A DNA stretch of 64,000 nt. It comes from Candidatus Aalborgicola defluviihabitans. Its GTDB lineage: Bacteria; Pseudomonadota; Gammaproteobacteria; Burkholderiales; Burkholderiaceae_C. The stretch covers positions 372,001 to 436,000 of the forward strand of contig JADIXX010000006.1 in assembly GCA_016705575.1 (NCBI GenBank), written 5' to 3'. Numbering within the stretch: position 1 is the first letter of the stretch; every line of letters starts with the position of its first letter. The position numbers and the translations under genes were made by a program. Of this stretch, positions 1 through 8,908 are shown one piece after another. A model generated the notes under the pieces. The model did not search any database. It had not been told where the DNA came from and saw only the letters and a list, made by a program, of their open reading frames with translations.

Positions 1-1608
1 GATTTTGTAAATGGCCTCTTGCATCGAACCGAACGGGCACATCCAGCCGCAAAATAGCCCGCGTCCGAACAGGAACACCGTAACGATAATGAAAATCCAG
101 AACAGGAAGATGAACGGATCAGACAGGAACAATGACCATGTCCACTGGAACAGCAAGGCATGGAACCAAGTCAACACCTGGGTGATGGAAGGCTGCGCCA
201 TCACGCCGAAGCCCACGAACACGATGGACAGACCCCAAGCGGTGTATTTGAAGACGTTGACCGGCCATTTGTTTTTGTGGGTGGACAGGCGGGTCAGCCG
301 CTCTCGGTACGCATAGACCACTCCAACCGCTACCAACAGCACGATGAACAGACCAATTGCCAGCGCGCGCGACTTCCAGATGCGCACCCAGGGCGCGTCG
401 GGTTCGACCACCTTAGGACGACCACCTTCGAGCATCGACGCGGGCAGCCAGTACTGGGTATCAAAACTGGTGAAGCTCTTGGTGCCGGTCGCACGGTCGA
501 CGCGGTTGCCCAGTAGGCTCAACTTCCAGGGGTAGGCGTCAGAGAACGCTTTCGATCGAATGATGAAGATGGCCGATTCGTTGTAGGTCGGTGCGCCCGT
601 AGCTAGCACGCCGTACAGGTTCAAATAGTCGAGGTCGCGGAAGGTAAACGAGTCAGCGCCCTGCCTGACCTGCACCCGGTCGTAAAGGCCACCACGCACG
701 AAGCCCGAGCCTTTGAATGACTCGCGCCCAGCAGTGCGGATGATGAAGATGGCGTGTTCACCCTCTTTCAGCTGGAGTTTGAGGTTTTCCAAACCGGTGG
801 CGCCGAGCACGCTTTTGCCGATATCAGGTTGGCTCAGGTCTCCGAACCACAGCTCAATAAAGGGTTCAGTGTCACGCTCCTGTCCGAGCTGTTCCGGCAT
901 CACGCGCAGATGCTGAACAGCGCCGTGGCTCACCAGTTCGGCCCAGGTCAAGGGTTCGCCCGTGACCTTGTAATGCGCTGGTTCACGTACGGTAGGCGCC
1001 AGAATCCCGACCTGCTTCGCCACGGCAGATCCCGAGGCCATCATGACCTGGTTTTGTGCAATCACCGTGACGGTGGCGCCAGAGATGGCGTCGAGCCCGA
1101 CCACGTTCTCGTCGGGCCGGGACTGCCCAATTTCAATTTTGTCTGCGACCGATTTGCCGAGGTACTGGTCGTTGAATTTCAGAAGTGCGGATTCGGGAAT
1201 ACCCAGCAGCAAAATCGGCTCGGAGTGTTTGAGGACTTTGACGCCGACGAAATGGCCGGTTTTGTCCATGCCAATCAGCGTGACGACCGGCTTGCCCGAG
1301 TAGGCGGGTGTGTCGGTGATGTCGGTCGAGAGCATCACATAGCCCAGCAGTTGGCGGCCTTCGCCCGCCTTGTCATAGGCTTCAACATAGGGCGGATTGC
1401 CCTTTCGCTCGGAAAAATACGTGGCGCCTGGGAACACATCTTTGCACGGCAGCAGCACGCACATGTCCTTGGCGGTCGCCAAGTCAGCGGGGAGTTCGGC
1501 TTCGTAAGTACCTTTGCCCGCCGCCTGTACTCCTGAAGACAGCGCCGTCAGCACAAAAATGAGCGCGACCCAAAGAATCGACAGAAGACGGAATTTTGGC
1601 GAAGGCAT
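1..1608 (-). CDS. nosR: NosR, FMN-binding membrane regulator/electron donor of N2O reduction (3' end cut by window edge)
   Basis: NosR is a membrane iron-sulfur flavoprotein needed for nosZ expression and electron supply to N2O reductase. The 536 codons present start at ATG 1608 and run off the left edge without a stop. They show an N-terminal signal/membrane segment (about residues 7-25), a periplasmic FMN-binding domain with the flavinylation motif DAISGATV (Thr near residue 179), then transmembrane helices in the last third. Next comes the beginning of the NapH-like part, GRGLFCGWMCPFGSMQE, whose cysteines begin a cluster-binding region. The gene lies just downstream of nosZ, reversing the common nosR-nosZ order. 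The nearby apbE/nosX gene fits attachment of FMN to this protein. The missing C-terminus should hold the two 4Fe-4S ferredoxin motifs. The start codon has only a weak ribosome binding site. Confidence 0.93.
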   Translation of the reverse strand, partial: MPSPKFRLLSILWVALIFVLTALSSGVQAAGKGTYEAELPADLATAKDMCVLLPCKDVFPGATYFSERKGNPPYVEAYDKAGEGRQLLGYVMLSTDITDTPAYSGKPVVTLIGMDKTGHFVGVKVLKHSEPILLLGIPESALLKFNDQYLGKSVADKIEIGQSRPDENVVGLDAISGATVTVIAQNQVMMASGSAVAKQVGILAPTVREPAHYKVTGEPLTWAELVSHGAVQHLRVMPEQLGQERDTEPFIELWFGDLSQPDIGKSVLGATGLENLKLQLKEGEHAIFIIRTAGRESFKGSGFVRGGLYDRVQVRQGADSFTFRDLDYLNLYGVLATGAPTYNESAIFIIRSKAFSDAYPWKLSLLGNRVDRATGTKSFTSFDTQYWLPASMLEGGRPKVVEPDAPWVRIWKSRALAIGLFIVLLVAVGVVYAYRERLTRLSTHKNKWPVNVFKYTAWGLSIVFVGFGVMAQPSITQVLTWFHALLFQWTWSLFLSDPFIFLFWIFIIVTVFLFGRGLFCGWMCPFGSMQEAIYKI

Positions 1609-1625
1609 TGGGGGGTCCAGAGGAG

Positions 1626-1662
1626 AAAAAAGGGCAGCGCAGCCCGGAGACCGCGCCGCCCT
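1626..1662 (-). terminator. Hairpin with T-run between nosZ and nosR
   Basis: On the minus strand AGGGCGGCGC (1662-1653) pairs with GCGCTGCCCT (1640-1631), with one G-T wobble, and is followed by six T. It lies between the nosZ stop and the nosR start, so it may end or attenuate nosZ transcription and set the NosZ:NosR ratio. Confidence 0.6.
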
Positions 1663-1675
1663 GAGTGAGGGCTTT

Positions 1676-3604
1676 TTAGGCCTCAACCAACATGCGCGAG
1701 CGCATTTCAAGGTGCAACGCGTGGCAGAAGTTGGTGCAATAGGCCCAATACACGCCCGGCTTATCGGCAATAAAGGTCACTGACTTGGTTTCCTGCGGAT
1801 TGACGATGAAGTTGATGTCGTACTTCGGAATCGCAAAACCGTGCGTCAAGTCTTCTACTTTGTCGAGGTTGGTGAGGATGATGGTTACCTCATCGCCGCG
1901 CTTGACGGTCCATTCGCGCAGGCCGAAGGTAGGCGCCTGGGACGTAAGGTACACGGTGACTTTCTTGCCCTTGCGCTCCACGCGGCAATCTTTCGCATCC
2001 TTAACGGCATTCGGGAAATCGTCAATGTTGTACACCTGGCGCGTGCGCACCAGGTTACGCGGGATGATGATGGAGTCGTGCGGCTCAGAGTACACGGCAT
2101 GGTCGGCCACCAGCTTCATTTTGTCGCCGCTGATGTCAATCAACTGCGCCGTTTCAGGGTGCAGCGGTCCCACGGGCAGGAAGCGGTCCTTGGAGAACTT
2201 GTTGTCCGAGAGGAAGTATTTGCCATCGGCGTCTTTGGTTTCACCCATGGAGGTGAAGCCGTGACCAGGTTGGTACTGCACATCGAGCTTATCCAGAACA
2301 ACCTTGGCGGTCTTGTCACCCTTATAGGACTTGATGGCGGCCTCCACATTCCACTTGACGATTTGACTGTCCAAGAACAACGTGGTGTAAGCATTGCCAC
2401 GGCCGTCAAAGCCGGTGTGCAGAGGACCCAGGCCGATTTCAGGCTCGGCAACCACGGCTTCGCGGGCTTCCTTGAGTTCACCATCAAACCACTTGAGGAC
2501 CAGTGCATGCTCGATCAGTGTGGCAGTGGGTGAGAGCTTGCCGGAACAGGCGTAGTACTTGCCATCCGGGCTGGCGTTCACGCCGTGCGGGTTCTTGGAC
2601 ACGGGCACGTAGCAGACCAGGGAGGTCTTGGGATCGGGGTTGGCGGCCTTGGTGCCATCGACCACCGGAACCTTGGAGCCGCCGTAGGTCTTGAATTTTC
2701 CAGCCTTCACAGCTTCTTCGATGCGCGCAATGTTGAAGAAAAGGCAGGCATCCATCTCCGCCGACATCATGTCTTCGTAGTGCACGCCGTTTTCGGTGTT
2801 GTACTGGTTTGTGCAAGCGAGCTTGCCGTCATAGGACGATGCGACCAGGTCGCAGTTACCGTCAATCAACACCTGCCAGCGCACTTCCATCGTCTCGGCG
2901 TCTACGCAGCTGAAGATGGAGCGGTAGGCCTTGGTGTCATCCATGTTCTTTCCATTGTTGTCCAACGGAATGGCAAATTCACCACCGCAAAACACGCGTG
3001 TGGTGTGGTTGATTGCGGCGTCCACCGGATCACGCTTGTCGGGGAAGGTGCCGTGAAAACCCTGCACCAGTGGCAGCTCGGTAATCTTGTCGGTTTCCAT
3101 CGTGTCCATGCGGATACGCGCCAAGCGGCCATGGATCTTGTCGTTCACGAACATGTAACGACCGTCGTAGGTGCCATCTTTGTACGAAGGATGGATGTGG
3201 TGCGTGTCCCCCGTGTGGTACTTCAAGCTGCCATCGGGCTTGGTGCCCAGAATTTTTTTCGATTCGTTGGTGATGCCCCAACCCACCAAGCAATCCATGT
3301 TGAAGACTGGAATACGTTTGAACAAACGACCGGACGGCAAACCATAAATACGGCATTCACCCGAGTGGCCTCCGGAAGAGAAGGAGTAATAGTCGTCGAG
3401 CTGACCAGGCTTCACCTCGTACTTGCTGTAGTCAACACCATTGTCTGCACCGGCCACGCTTTTGGCGTCTGTTGCAGGCGCGGATGCCGCAGGAGCGGAC
3501 TTGTCCGTACAGGCGACAACACCCGCCAAACCGGCAAACGCGGCGGTATTCATGAATTTGCGGCGCCCCAATCCACTGACTTTGGAAGCTTGATCTTTGC
3601 TCAT
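1676..3604 (-). CDS. nosZ: Nitrous-oxide reductase NosZ (clade I, Tat-exported)
   Basis: NosZ reduces N2O to N2 in the periplasm, the last step of denitrification. The 642-residue protein begins with a twin-arginine signal (RRKFMN near residues 14-19). It is followed by the seven-bladed propeller that carries the CuZ histidines (DTHHIH near residue 133) and a C-terminal cupredoxin domain. The CuA ligand motif there is CTNFCHALHLEM, close to the C-terminus. The Tat signal and DxHHxH motif place it in the typical clade I group. It is transcribed away from the cytochrome c-nosX pair, with an FNR-like box between them. The length is normal for the family, and no key residue is seen to be missing. 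Confidence 0.97.
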   Translation of the reverse strand: MSKDQASKVSGLGRRKFMNTAAFAGLAGVVACTDKSAPAASAPATDAKSVAGADNGVDYSKYEVKPGQLDDYYSFSSGGHSGECRIYGLPSGRLFKRIPVFNMDCLVGWGITNESKKILGTKPDGSLKYHTGDTHHIHPSYKDGTYDGRYMFVNDKIHGRLARIRMDTMETDKITELPLVQGFHGTFPDKRDPVDAAINHTTRVFCGGEFAIPLDNNGKNMDDTKAYRSIFSCVDAETMEVRWQVLIDGNCDLVASSYDGKLACTNQYNTENGVHYEDMMSAEMDACLFFNIARIEEAVKAGKFKTYGGSKVPVVDGTKAANPDPKTSLVCYVPVSKNPHGVNASPDGKYYACSGKLSPTATLIEHALVLKWFDGELKEAREAVVAEPEIGLGPLHTGFDGRGNAYTTLFLDSQIVKWNVEAAIKSYKGDKTAKVVLDKLDVQYQPGHGFTSMGETKDADGKYFLSDNKFSKDRFLPVGPLHPETAQLIDISGDKMKLVADHAVYSEPHDSIIIPRNLVRTRQVYNIDDFPNAVKDAKDCRVERKGKKVTVYLTSQAPTFGLREWTVKRGDEVTIILTNLDKVEDLTHGFAIPKYDINFIVNPQETKSVTFIADKPGVYWAYCTNFCHALHLEMRSRMLVEA

Positions 3605-3704
3605 CGGTAATCCTTCTATTGATTGGCCCGAGTAAGTGATTTTCTTGGGCTAAGTCGATGTTAGGGCGCTGACGAACCATCCGGGTTAACCCGATCAGCA
3701 TACC

Positions 3705-3718
3705 TTGAGATACATCAA
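3705..3718. promoter_or_regulatory. FNR/NNR (Crp-Fnr family) box in the nosZ-cytochrome c divergent region
   Basis: TTGAG-ATAC-ATCAA differs at one base from the FNR/DNR consensus TTGAT-N4-ATCAA. It lies about 100 bp from both divergent start codons (nosZ at 3604, cytochrome c at 3822). That is a fitting place for anaerobic or nitric-oxide-responsive activation of both units. The rest of the 3605-3821 gap shows no gene. Confidence 0.65.
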
Positions 3719-3821
3719 ACGATTACTAGCCTTGAACAGGGTCTTAGCAACAAAACATTGAAATGCAATAATAAAATGCGTTGTTTTTCTACAATTCGCG
3801 TTTCTACAAAAGGATTCATTC

Positions 3822-4220
3822 ATGAGCAAGAAATATTTGGGCTTACTGCTGATTTGCAGCGCCGCGCTGGTTGCCTGTGGAAAACCGGAAGCGCCTGCTG
3901 CGATTGCAACGCCCGCCGTTACGACTCCCGCTGTCGTGGCAACCGCTGCCGCTCCAGAAGCGGACAATGCCGTCGGCAAATCCGTATTCGGGAAGACGTG
4001 TGCCCTGTGCCATGCATCGGGTGCGGCCGGCGCACCCAAGCCAGGCAACAAGGACGAATGGGGTCCACGTATTGCACAGGGTAACGACACGCTGTACAAG
4101 CACGCGCTGGAAGGCTTTACTGGCGCCAAGGGTGCCATGCCCGCACGCGGTGGAAATGCATCGCTATCTGACGATGACGTCAAAGCCGCCGTGAATTACA
4201 TGGTTGCACTGTCAAAATAA
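3822..4220 (+). CDS. Class I cytochrome c lipoprotein (c5-like), nos-associated
   Basis: This 132-residue protein starts with a lipoprotein signal ending in the lipobox LVAC (Cys about residue 19). An Ala/Pro-rich linker of about 30 residues follows, then one cytochrome c domain with haem motif CALCH near residue 61 and a likely distal Met in the GAMPARGG segment. This is the pattern of small membrane-anchored c5-type cytochromes. Its place next to nosX and opposite nosZ suggests that it carries electrons to N2O reductase, as NosC-type cytochromes are thought to do; this role is inferred from context. The nosX start follows its stop after only 10 bases, so the two genes are probably co-transcribed. 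Confidence 0.88.
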   Translation: MSKKYLGLLLICSAALVACGKPEAPAAIATPAVTTPAVVATAAAPEADNAVGKSVFGKTCALCHASGAAGAPKPGNKDEWGPRIAQGNDTLYKHALEGFTGAKGAMPARGGNASLSDDDVKAAVNYMVALSK

Positions 4221-4230
4221 GTTACCCTCT

Positions 4231-5250
4231 ATGGCGATTCAGACTCCAGATTCCGGGCGTCGTCGCCTGCTTGCCGCCATTCCGCTGGTGGTAACAGGCC
4301 TGCATTTGCGGTCTGCGTTGGCGGATCCCGCCGTGCAACAAGTGTCTCGAACGTTCATGGGCACACGAGTGGACATGACCGTACATAACACGAATGGCAA
4401 TGATGGAAAAATTGCCATGTCCGCTGCATTCGCAGAAATGCAGCGTCTGAGCGATTTGATGAGCCGCTACCGAACCGGAAATGCCGTGCACGCATTGCAT
4501 CTGGCCTCGGGGTTGCAGGCAATTACGCTTGAACCCGAAATGTTTAACGTGCTGCAAATGGCACAAGCGATAGCAACACGCAGCAACGGTGCGTTTGACA
4601 TCACGGTGGGCGCCCTGACAGGTTGGGACTTTACGCAAAGCCAGCCGGTGCGCCCAAAGGCCGCCGACATCGCACAGGAACTGACGCTGGTGAACTACCG
4701 CGATGTGGTTCTCAACAGCAAAACGAGCTCTGCATATTTGCGCCATCGAGGCATGCGCATCGATTTGGGAGGTATCGCCAAGTTGCCCATTCTGCAAGCC
4801 GGTATGCAGGTACTCCAGCGCAATGGCATCCAAAACGCAATGATCAATGGTGGTGGCGATGTACTGGTGCATGGCCAATTGCAAGGTCGCGATTGGCGCG
4901 TGGGCCTGCGTGATCCCCGTGCACCAGAACACATCCTCGGTTCAATTGATTTGAGCGAAGGATTTGTAGCCGCTTCAGGTGATTACGAACGCTTCTTTCT
5001 CGAAATCGGCCACCGCTATCACCATATTCTGAACCCCAAAACAGGACAACCAACCACCGGGCCGCACGGTGTGGCACTGGTTTCGCGCAAGCTGGAAGAC
5101 ATCAATGGAATGGGTGCAGCCATCATGGTGGCTGGCGCTGCGGCAGGTCGGCGCTTGCTGCAGTTATCAACAGGTGTTGACACACTGATTGCAGAGTCTG
5201 GGCAGGGCCTGTGGATGTCGCCCGGAATGTCTCAGCGTCTGCACACCTGA
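4231..5250 (+). CDS. nosX: FAD:protein FMN transferase (NosX/ApbE)
   Basis: ApbE-family enzymes move FMN from FAD onto a Thr in SGA[TS]-type motifs. The obvious client here is NosR, whose DAISGATV motif is seen nearby. The 339-residue protein starts at ATG 4231 and has a Tat-like signal (GRRRLLAAIPL). Family signatures follow: FMGTRVDM near residue 40, FDITVGAL near residue 117, IDLGGIAK near residue 172, and NGGGDVLVHG near residue 205. The C-terminal region has HHILNPKTGQP. Because it stands in the nos cluster it is best called nosX rather than a general apbE; the two cannot be separated by sequence alone. Confidence 0.9.
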   Translation: MAIQTPDSGRRRLLAAIPLVVTGLHLRSALADPAVQQVSRTFMGTRVDMTVHNTNGNDGKIAMSAAFAEMQRLSDLMSRYRTGNAVHALHLASGLQAITLEPEMFNVLQMAQAIATRSNGAFDITVGALTGWDFTQSQPVRPKAADIAQELTLVNYRDVVLNSKTSSAYLRHRGMRIDLGGIAKLPILQAGMQVLQRNGIQNAMINGGGDVLVHGQLQGRDWRVGLRDPRAPEHILGSIDLSEGFVAASGDYERFFLEIGHRYHHILNPKTGQPTTGPHGVALVSRKLEDINGMGAAIMVAGAAAGRRLLQLSTGVDTLIAESGQGLWMSPGMSQRLHT

Positions 5251-5284
5251 CACTTTTTGTCAGGGCCGAGCCCATGGAGAAATC

Positions 5285-6154
5285 ATGAAAATTGCAGTAT
5301 TGGGAATTGGCCTGATGGGTTACCCTATGGCGCGGCGCCTTTGTGAAGCCGGTCATCAGGTCCACGTATGGAGTCGCACCTTGCACAAAGCACAGCGCCT
5401 GGCCGGCGACGGTGCAGTAGTGCATGCCCGGGCCGACGACGCTGTGCGCGAAGCAGATTTGGTCATCACCATGCTGGGCGACGGTTCCGTGGTCGACCAA
5501 GTCCTGTTCGATCTTGGGGCAGCTAATGCAATGAAAGCCGGCAGCCTGCTGGTAGACATGTCATCCATCAAACCCGTTGAAGCCAAAGACCACGCCGCAC
5601 GGCTGGGTGAACGGAACATTGGCTATCTGGACGCCCCGGTTTCGGGCGGCACAATTGGCGCAGAAGCCGGCACGCTGGCCATCATGGTCGGAGGCAAAGC
5701 CAGCAATTACGATGATGCACTGCCGGTGTTCAATACGTTTGGCCACTCCACGCATGTAGGTCCCGTGGGCGCCGGTCAACTGGCCAAGCTGGCCAACCAG
5801 ATGATTGTGGGGGCCACCATTGGTGTCGTGGCCGAAGCCCTGCTGCTGTGCGAACGCGGTGGTGCTAACATGGCCAAGGTCCGGGAAGCCATTACCGGCG
5901 GCTTTGCCGACAGCCGGATTTTGCAGGTGCACGGGAAGCGCATGGTGGAACGCGACTTTGTCCCGCGTGGACGCATGTCCGTGCAACTCAAGGATTTGCG
6001 CAATGCACTGGCCACCGCCAACGAAATTGGATTTTCGGCTCCCATCACTGCCTTATTCGAACAACTCTATGCACAAGGAATAGAACACGGCCTGGAGGAC
6101 CTGGATCAATCAGCTCTGTTTGTGGAACTGGCCAGCCGCAACGGCATGACCTAA
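5285..6154 (+). CDS. NAD(P)-dependent beta-hydroxyacid dehydrogenase (3-hydroxyisobutyrate/tartronate semialdehyde family)
   Basis: The 289-residue protein starts at ATG 5285 after a GGAG site. It has an N-terminal Rossmann fold with GIGLMGYPMA at residues 6-15, the family motif DAPVSGG near residue 117, and the catalytic Lys in the segment GQLAKLANQM near residue 163. These mark the family that oxidises 3-hydroxyisobutyrate or reduces tartronate semialdehyde and related short beta-hydroxyacids. The substrate cannot be told from the sequence. It lies 34 bases after nosX on the same strand but has no evident link to N2O reduction. A strong hairpin follows the stop codon. Confidence 0.85.
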   Translation: MKIAVLGIGLMGYPMARRLCEAGHQVHVWSRTLHKAQRLAGDGAVVHARADDAVREADLVITMLGDGSVVDQVLFDLGAANAMKAGSLLVDMSSIKPVEAKDHAARLGERNIGYLDAPVSGGTIGAEAGTLAIMVGGKASNYDDALPVFNTFGHSTHVGPVGAGQLAKLANQMIVGATIGVVAEALLLCERGGANMAKVREAITGGFADSRILQVHGKRMVERDFVPRGRMSVQLKDLRNALATANEIGFSAPITALFEQLYAQGIEHGLEDLDQSALFVELASRNGMT

Positions 6155-6177
6155 TAGGCCGGAGGCGCGACAGACAA

Positions 6178-6204
6178 AAAAATGGACCCGATGGGTCCAT
6201 TTTC
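6178..6204. terminator. Bidirectional terminator between the dehydrogenase and rhlE
   Basis: A perfect stem of ATGGACCC and GGGTCCAT around GAT is flanked by A-run and T-run on opposite sides. It therefore works as a rho-independent terminator in both directions for two convergent genes. Confidence 0.85.
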
Positions 6205-6222
6205 TATGGGTGAAGAACGTCT

Positions 6223-8043
6223 TCAATCAAACGTGCGTGCTGCGCGCTTCTTGGCGTCACGCGGCACAAAAACCTTGCCGGTGTTACCGGGTTTCACGCC
6301 CATGGGCTTGGAAAATGCTGGCTTGCGGGCGGCGAAATCACCACCGCGCGGTGCCGCATCGGGACGGCTGCCGGCAAATCGGTCATTAAAGCCACCCTTA
6401 CGCTCGTAACTGAAGCCTTCGCGGGCAGCACCGCCGAAATCGCGGGACTGATTACCAAACTCACGTGGTGGGGCTTGGTTGGTGCGAGCACCGCCACCAA
6501 ATCCACCTTCACGCGGGCCGTTGCCGAACTTGCGGTCACCGCCACCAAAGTTGCGGGGTGCGCGTTCTGCACCGTGGTTGCCACGGCCACCAAAGCTGGC
6601 ACCAGTGCCTGGACGGGAATCAGGAAAGCGTTGCTGCGGCTCCAGACCGGGAATGGTCTCGGACTTGAAGTGTTGGCGGGTATGGGCTTCGATATCAAAA
6701 ATACGGCGACGATCGCGCACTTCGGCAAACGTCACAGCCAGTCCATCGCGCCCTGCGCGGCCGGTGCGGCCAATGCGGTGGGTGTAGTCTTCAGCCTTCA
6801 TCGGCAAACCAAAATTGAACACATGCGTAACAGTGGGCACGTCGATTCCGCGTGCGGCCACATCGGTTGCCACCAAAATTTGCACTTGGCCGTTGCGCAG
6901 TGCCATCAGGCGGCGGTTACGCAAGCCTTGGCTCAGGGCACCGTGCAGAGCAACGGCGTCAAAGCCATCTTGCTGAAGGTCGTTGGCCAAGCCGTCACAC
7001 TCGATCTGGGTGCTGGCAAACACGATGGCCTGGTTGATGGTGGTGTCACGCAACCAATGGTCCAACAGCTTGCGCTTGTGGTGGGCGTTGTCGGCCCAGA
7101 ACAGCACCTGCTTGATATTGGCGTGTTTTTCAGTCGGGCTGTCTATGGTAATGCGCTGGGGTTCGCGCATCACACGGGCAGCGAGCTGCTGGATGCGCGG
7201 CGCAAAGGTAGCGCTGAACATCATGGTCTGCTTGCGGGCAATGGTGAGCTGGTTGATTTCGGCCAGATCATCAGAGAAGCCCAGGTCGAGCATGCGATCA
7301 GCTTCGTCCACCACCAGAAATTGCACCTGGTCCAGCTTGATCTGCATGGAACGTTGCAGATCGAGCAAACGGCCAGGTGTGGCCACCACCAGATTGGCGT
7401 TTTGCAGCTTGGCAATTTGCAATTGGTAAGGCATGCCCCCCACGATATTGGCAATACGCAGACCACGGCAGTGTTGAACCAGATCGATCGCGTCGTTGGC
7501 TACTTGTTGGGCTAGTTCGCGGGTTGGGCAAACTATCAGGGCGCCAGGGGCCGGTGCCTTGAAATTGCGCACATTGGTGGGGTCCTTGCGCTTGGCGCGC
7601 TTGGGTGGTGCTTCGCCCTTGGCGGCGGCTTCTGCCACCAGGCGTTCAAACTCGGCACGCTCTGCGGCTTCGGATTCGGCTTGCTGTTTCAGCAACGTGT
7701 GCAGCATAGGCAGCAAAAAGGCCGCAGTCTTGCCGCTACCGGTCTGGCTGGACACCATCAGGTCGATGTATTTACCGGCCTGCTGGCCTGCGCTTTCACC
7801 TGGCAAGGCCAGGGGAATGGTCTTGACCTGAACCGGGGTGGGCTGGGTGTAACCCAGATCTTTCACGGCATGGACCAGTTCAGGGGCCAGGCCCATGGTC
7901 ACGAAGCCATTGGGCGCCTCGGGAACCTCGGGTTCATCAGCAATGGGCGTTGCGGACAAATCTACAGCATCGTGGCCAGTGGGGGTGGTGGAAAGGGATT
8001 CGGCAGGCGCAAAGGCACCCGTCACTTCAAAAGCGTCAGTCAT
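6223..8043 (-). CDS. rhlE: DEAD-box ATP-dependent RNA helicase (RhlE type)
   Basis: This RNA helicase of 606 residues (start at ATG 8043; an in-frame TTG at 8070 is less likely) unwinds RNA in ribosome assembly or mRNA decay. The Q motif near residue 60 (YTQPTPVQ) is followed by SSQTGSGKT, PTRELA, VVDEADRMLDLGF, MFSATF and the C-terminal HRIGRTGRAGRDG. A charged insertion of about 45 residues rich in Ala, Glu and Lys stands between motifs I and Ia. The C-terminal 150 residues are rich in Gly, Arg and Phe (RGG-like, as in FGGGDRKFGN) and probably bind RNA. Such tails are typical of RhlE proteins in this order. Confidence 0.92.
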   Translation of the reverse strand: MTDAFEVTGAFAPAESLSTTPTGHDAVDLSATPIADEPEVPEAPNGFVTMGLAPELVHAVKDLGYTQPTPVQVKTIPLALPGESAGQQAGKYIDLMVSSQTGSGKTAAFLLPMLHTLLKQQAESEAAERAEFERLVAEAAAKGEAPPKRAKRKDPTNVRNFKAPAPGALIVCPTRELAQQVANDAIDLVQHCRGLRIANIVGGMPYQLQIAKLQNANLVVATPGRLLDLQRSMQIKLDQVQFLVVDEADRMLDLGFSDDLAEINQLTIARKQTMMFSATFAPRIQQLAARVMREPQRITIDSPTEKHANIKQVLFWADNAHHKRKLLDHWLRDTTINQAIVFASTQIECDGLANDLQQDGFDAVALHGALSQGLRNRRLMALRNGQVQILVATDVAARGIDVPTVTHVFNFGLPMKAEDYTHRIGRTGRAGRDGLAVTFAEVRDRRRIFDIEAHTRQHFKSETIPGLEPQQRFPDSRPGTGASFGGRGNHGAERAPRNFGGGDRKFGNGPREGGFGGGARTNQAPPREFGNQSRDFGGAAREGFSYERKGGFNDRFAGSRPDAAPRGGDFAARKPAFSKPMGVKPGNTGKVFVPRDAKKRAARTFD

Positions 8044-8217
8044 GGTTTTACTCACACGCGAGCACCGCAAGGAATGCGGCTACTCCGTCAATGGTTAAAA
8101 AACATCAACCATCAAACGGAACCGGCTCTGCCCCGTAAAGGGGTAATTCAGTGCTGGGGGCCAATATCGCCACTTGCTTGCAAGTGTGGCGGACCCGGTG
8201 AATGAAGGGAGATGTGC

Positions 8218-8242
8218 AAAAACGCGCTGCTGTTTGCAGCGC
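8218..8242 (-). terminator. Terminator of orn
   Basis: On the minus strand GCGCTGC (8242-8236) pairs with GCAGCGC (8230-8224), followed by GTTTTT. It lies about 60 bases after the orn stop. The rest of the 8044-8301 gap has one further hairpin (CCACTTG/CAAGTGtGG, about 8170-8190) and no gene. Confidence 0.65.
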
Positions 8243-8301
8243 AGCCTTGGATTATGCCACAGATTCGGGTTTACACCTAATTAGCCCAGAGCCGGCCATG
8301 G

Positions 8302-8871
8302 TTACGTCAACTGGAAAAAGTGCTTTCGGTAATGTTCCAGCTCGTCAATAGACTCATGCACATCGGCAAGCGCTGTGTGGCGCTGCTGCTTCTTGAACGT
8401 GGAATACACCTCGGGGCGCCAACGCTTGGACAGCTCCTTGAGCGTACTCACATCCACGTTACGGTAGTGGAAGAAGGCTTCCAGCTTGGGCATGTACTTG
8501 GTCAAAAAACGCCGGTCCTGACCAATCGAATTGCCACACATTGGCGTGACTTTGGCAGGTACGTATTGTTTGAGAAAGGCAATCAACTGCTCCTGTGCCT
8601 CTTCTTCGGTGGTCGTAGACGCCTTGACTTTGTCAATAAGGCCGCTCTTGCCATGCGTGCCCTTGTTCCAGGCGTCCATCTGGTCGAGCAGGGCGTTTGA
8701 CTGGTGAATCACCAGCACCGGACCTTCGGTGCGGCACTCCAGGTTGGGGCCAGTCACGATGACCGCGATTTCAATGATGCGCTCCACTTCCGGGTCCAGA
8801 CCCGTCATTTCGCAATCAAGCCAGACCAGGTTTTTGTCAGATTTACTTAAAGGGGTGTTGATATCAGCCAT
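8302..8871 (-). CDS. orn: Oligoribonuclease
   Basis: Oligoribonuclease degrades two- to five-base RNA fragments and pGpG to mononucleotides. The 189-residue DEDDh exonuclease shows WLDCEMTGLDPE (Asp and Glu of ExoI) near residues 19-30, and HESIDELEHYR near the C-terminus. CGNSIGQDRRFL near residue 115 supplies the ExoII Asp. The ATG at 8871 gives the usual family length; the open frame extends upstream to 9042 but overlaps the divergent M48 gene and has no conserved content. Only 37 bases separate the two divergent starts. Confidence 0.95.
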   Translation of the reverse strand: MADINTPLSKSDKNLVWLDCEMTGLDPEVERIIEIAVIVTGPNLECRTEGPVLVIHQSNALLDQMDAWNKGTHGKSGLIDKVKASTTTEEEAQEQLIAFLKQYVPAKVTPMCGNSIGQDRRFLTKYMPKLEAFFHYRNVDVSTLKELSKRWRPEVYSTFKKQQRHTALADVHESIDELEHYRKHFFQLT

Positions 8872-8908
8872 GGAGTCAATTGTCACCGATCGCCTAAACT
8901 CCCACGCC

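Noticed and set aside
2585..3610. Plus-strand frame of 341 codons opposite nosZ
   Set aside because: Antisense of nosZ; no start context or motif.
6475..7515. Plus-strand frame of 346 codons opposite rhlE
   Set aside because: Antisense of helicase motifs; no recognisable protein.
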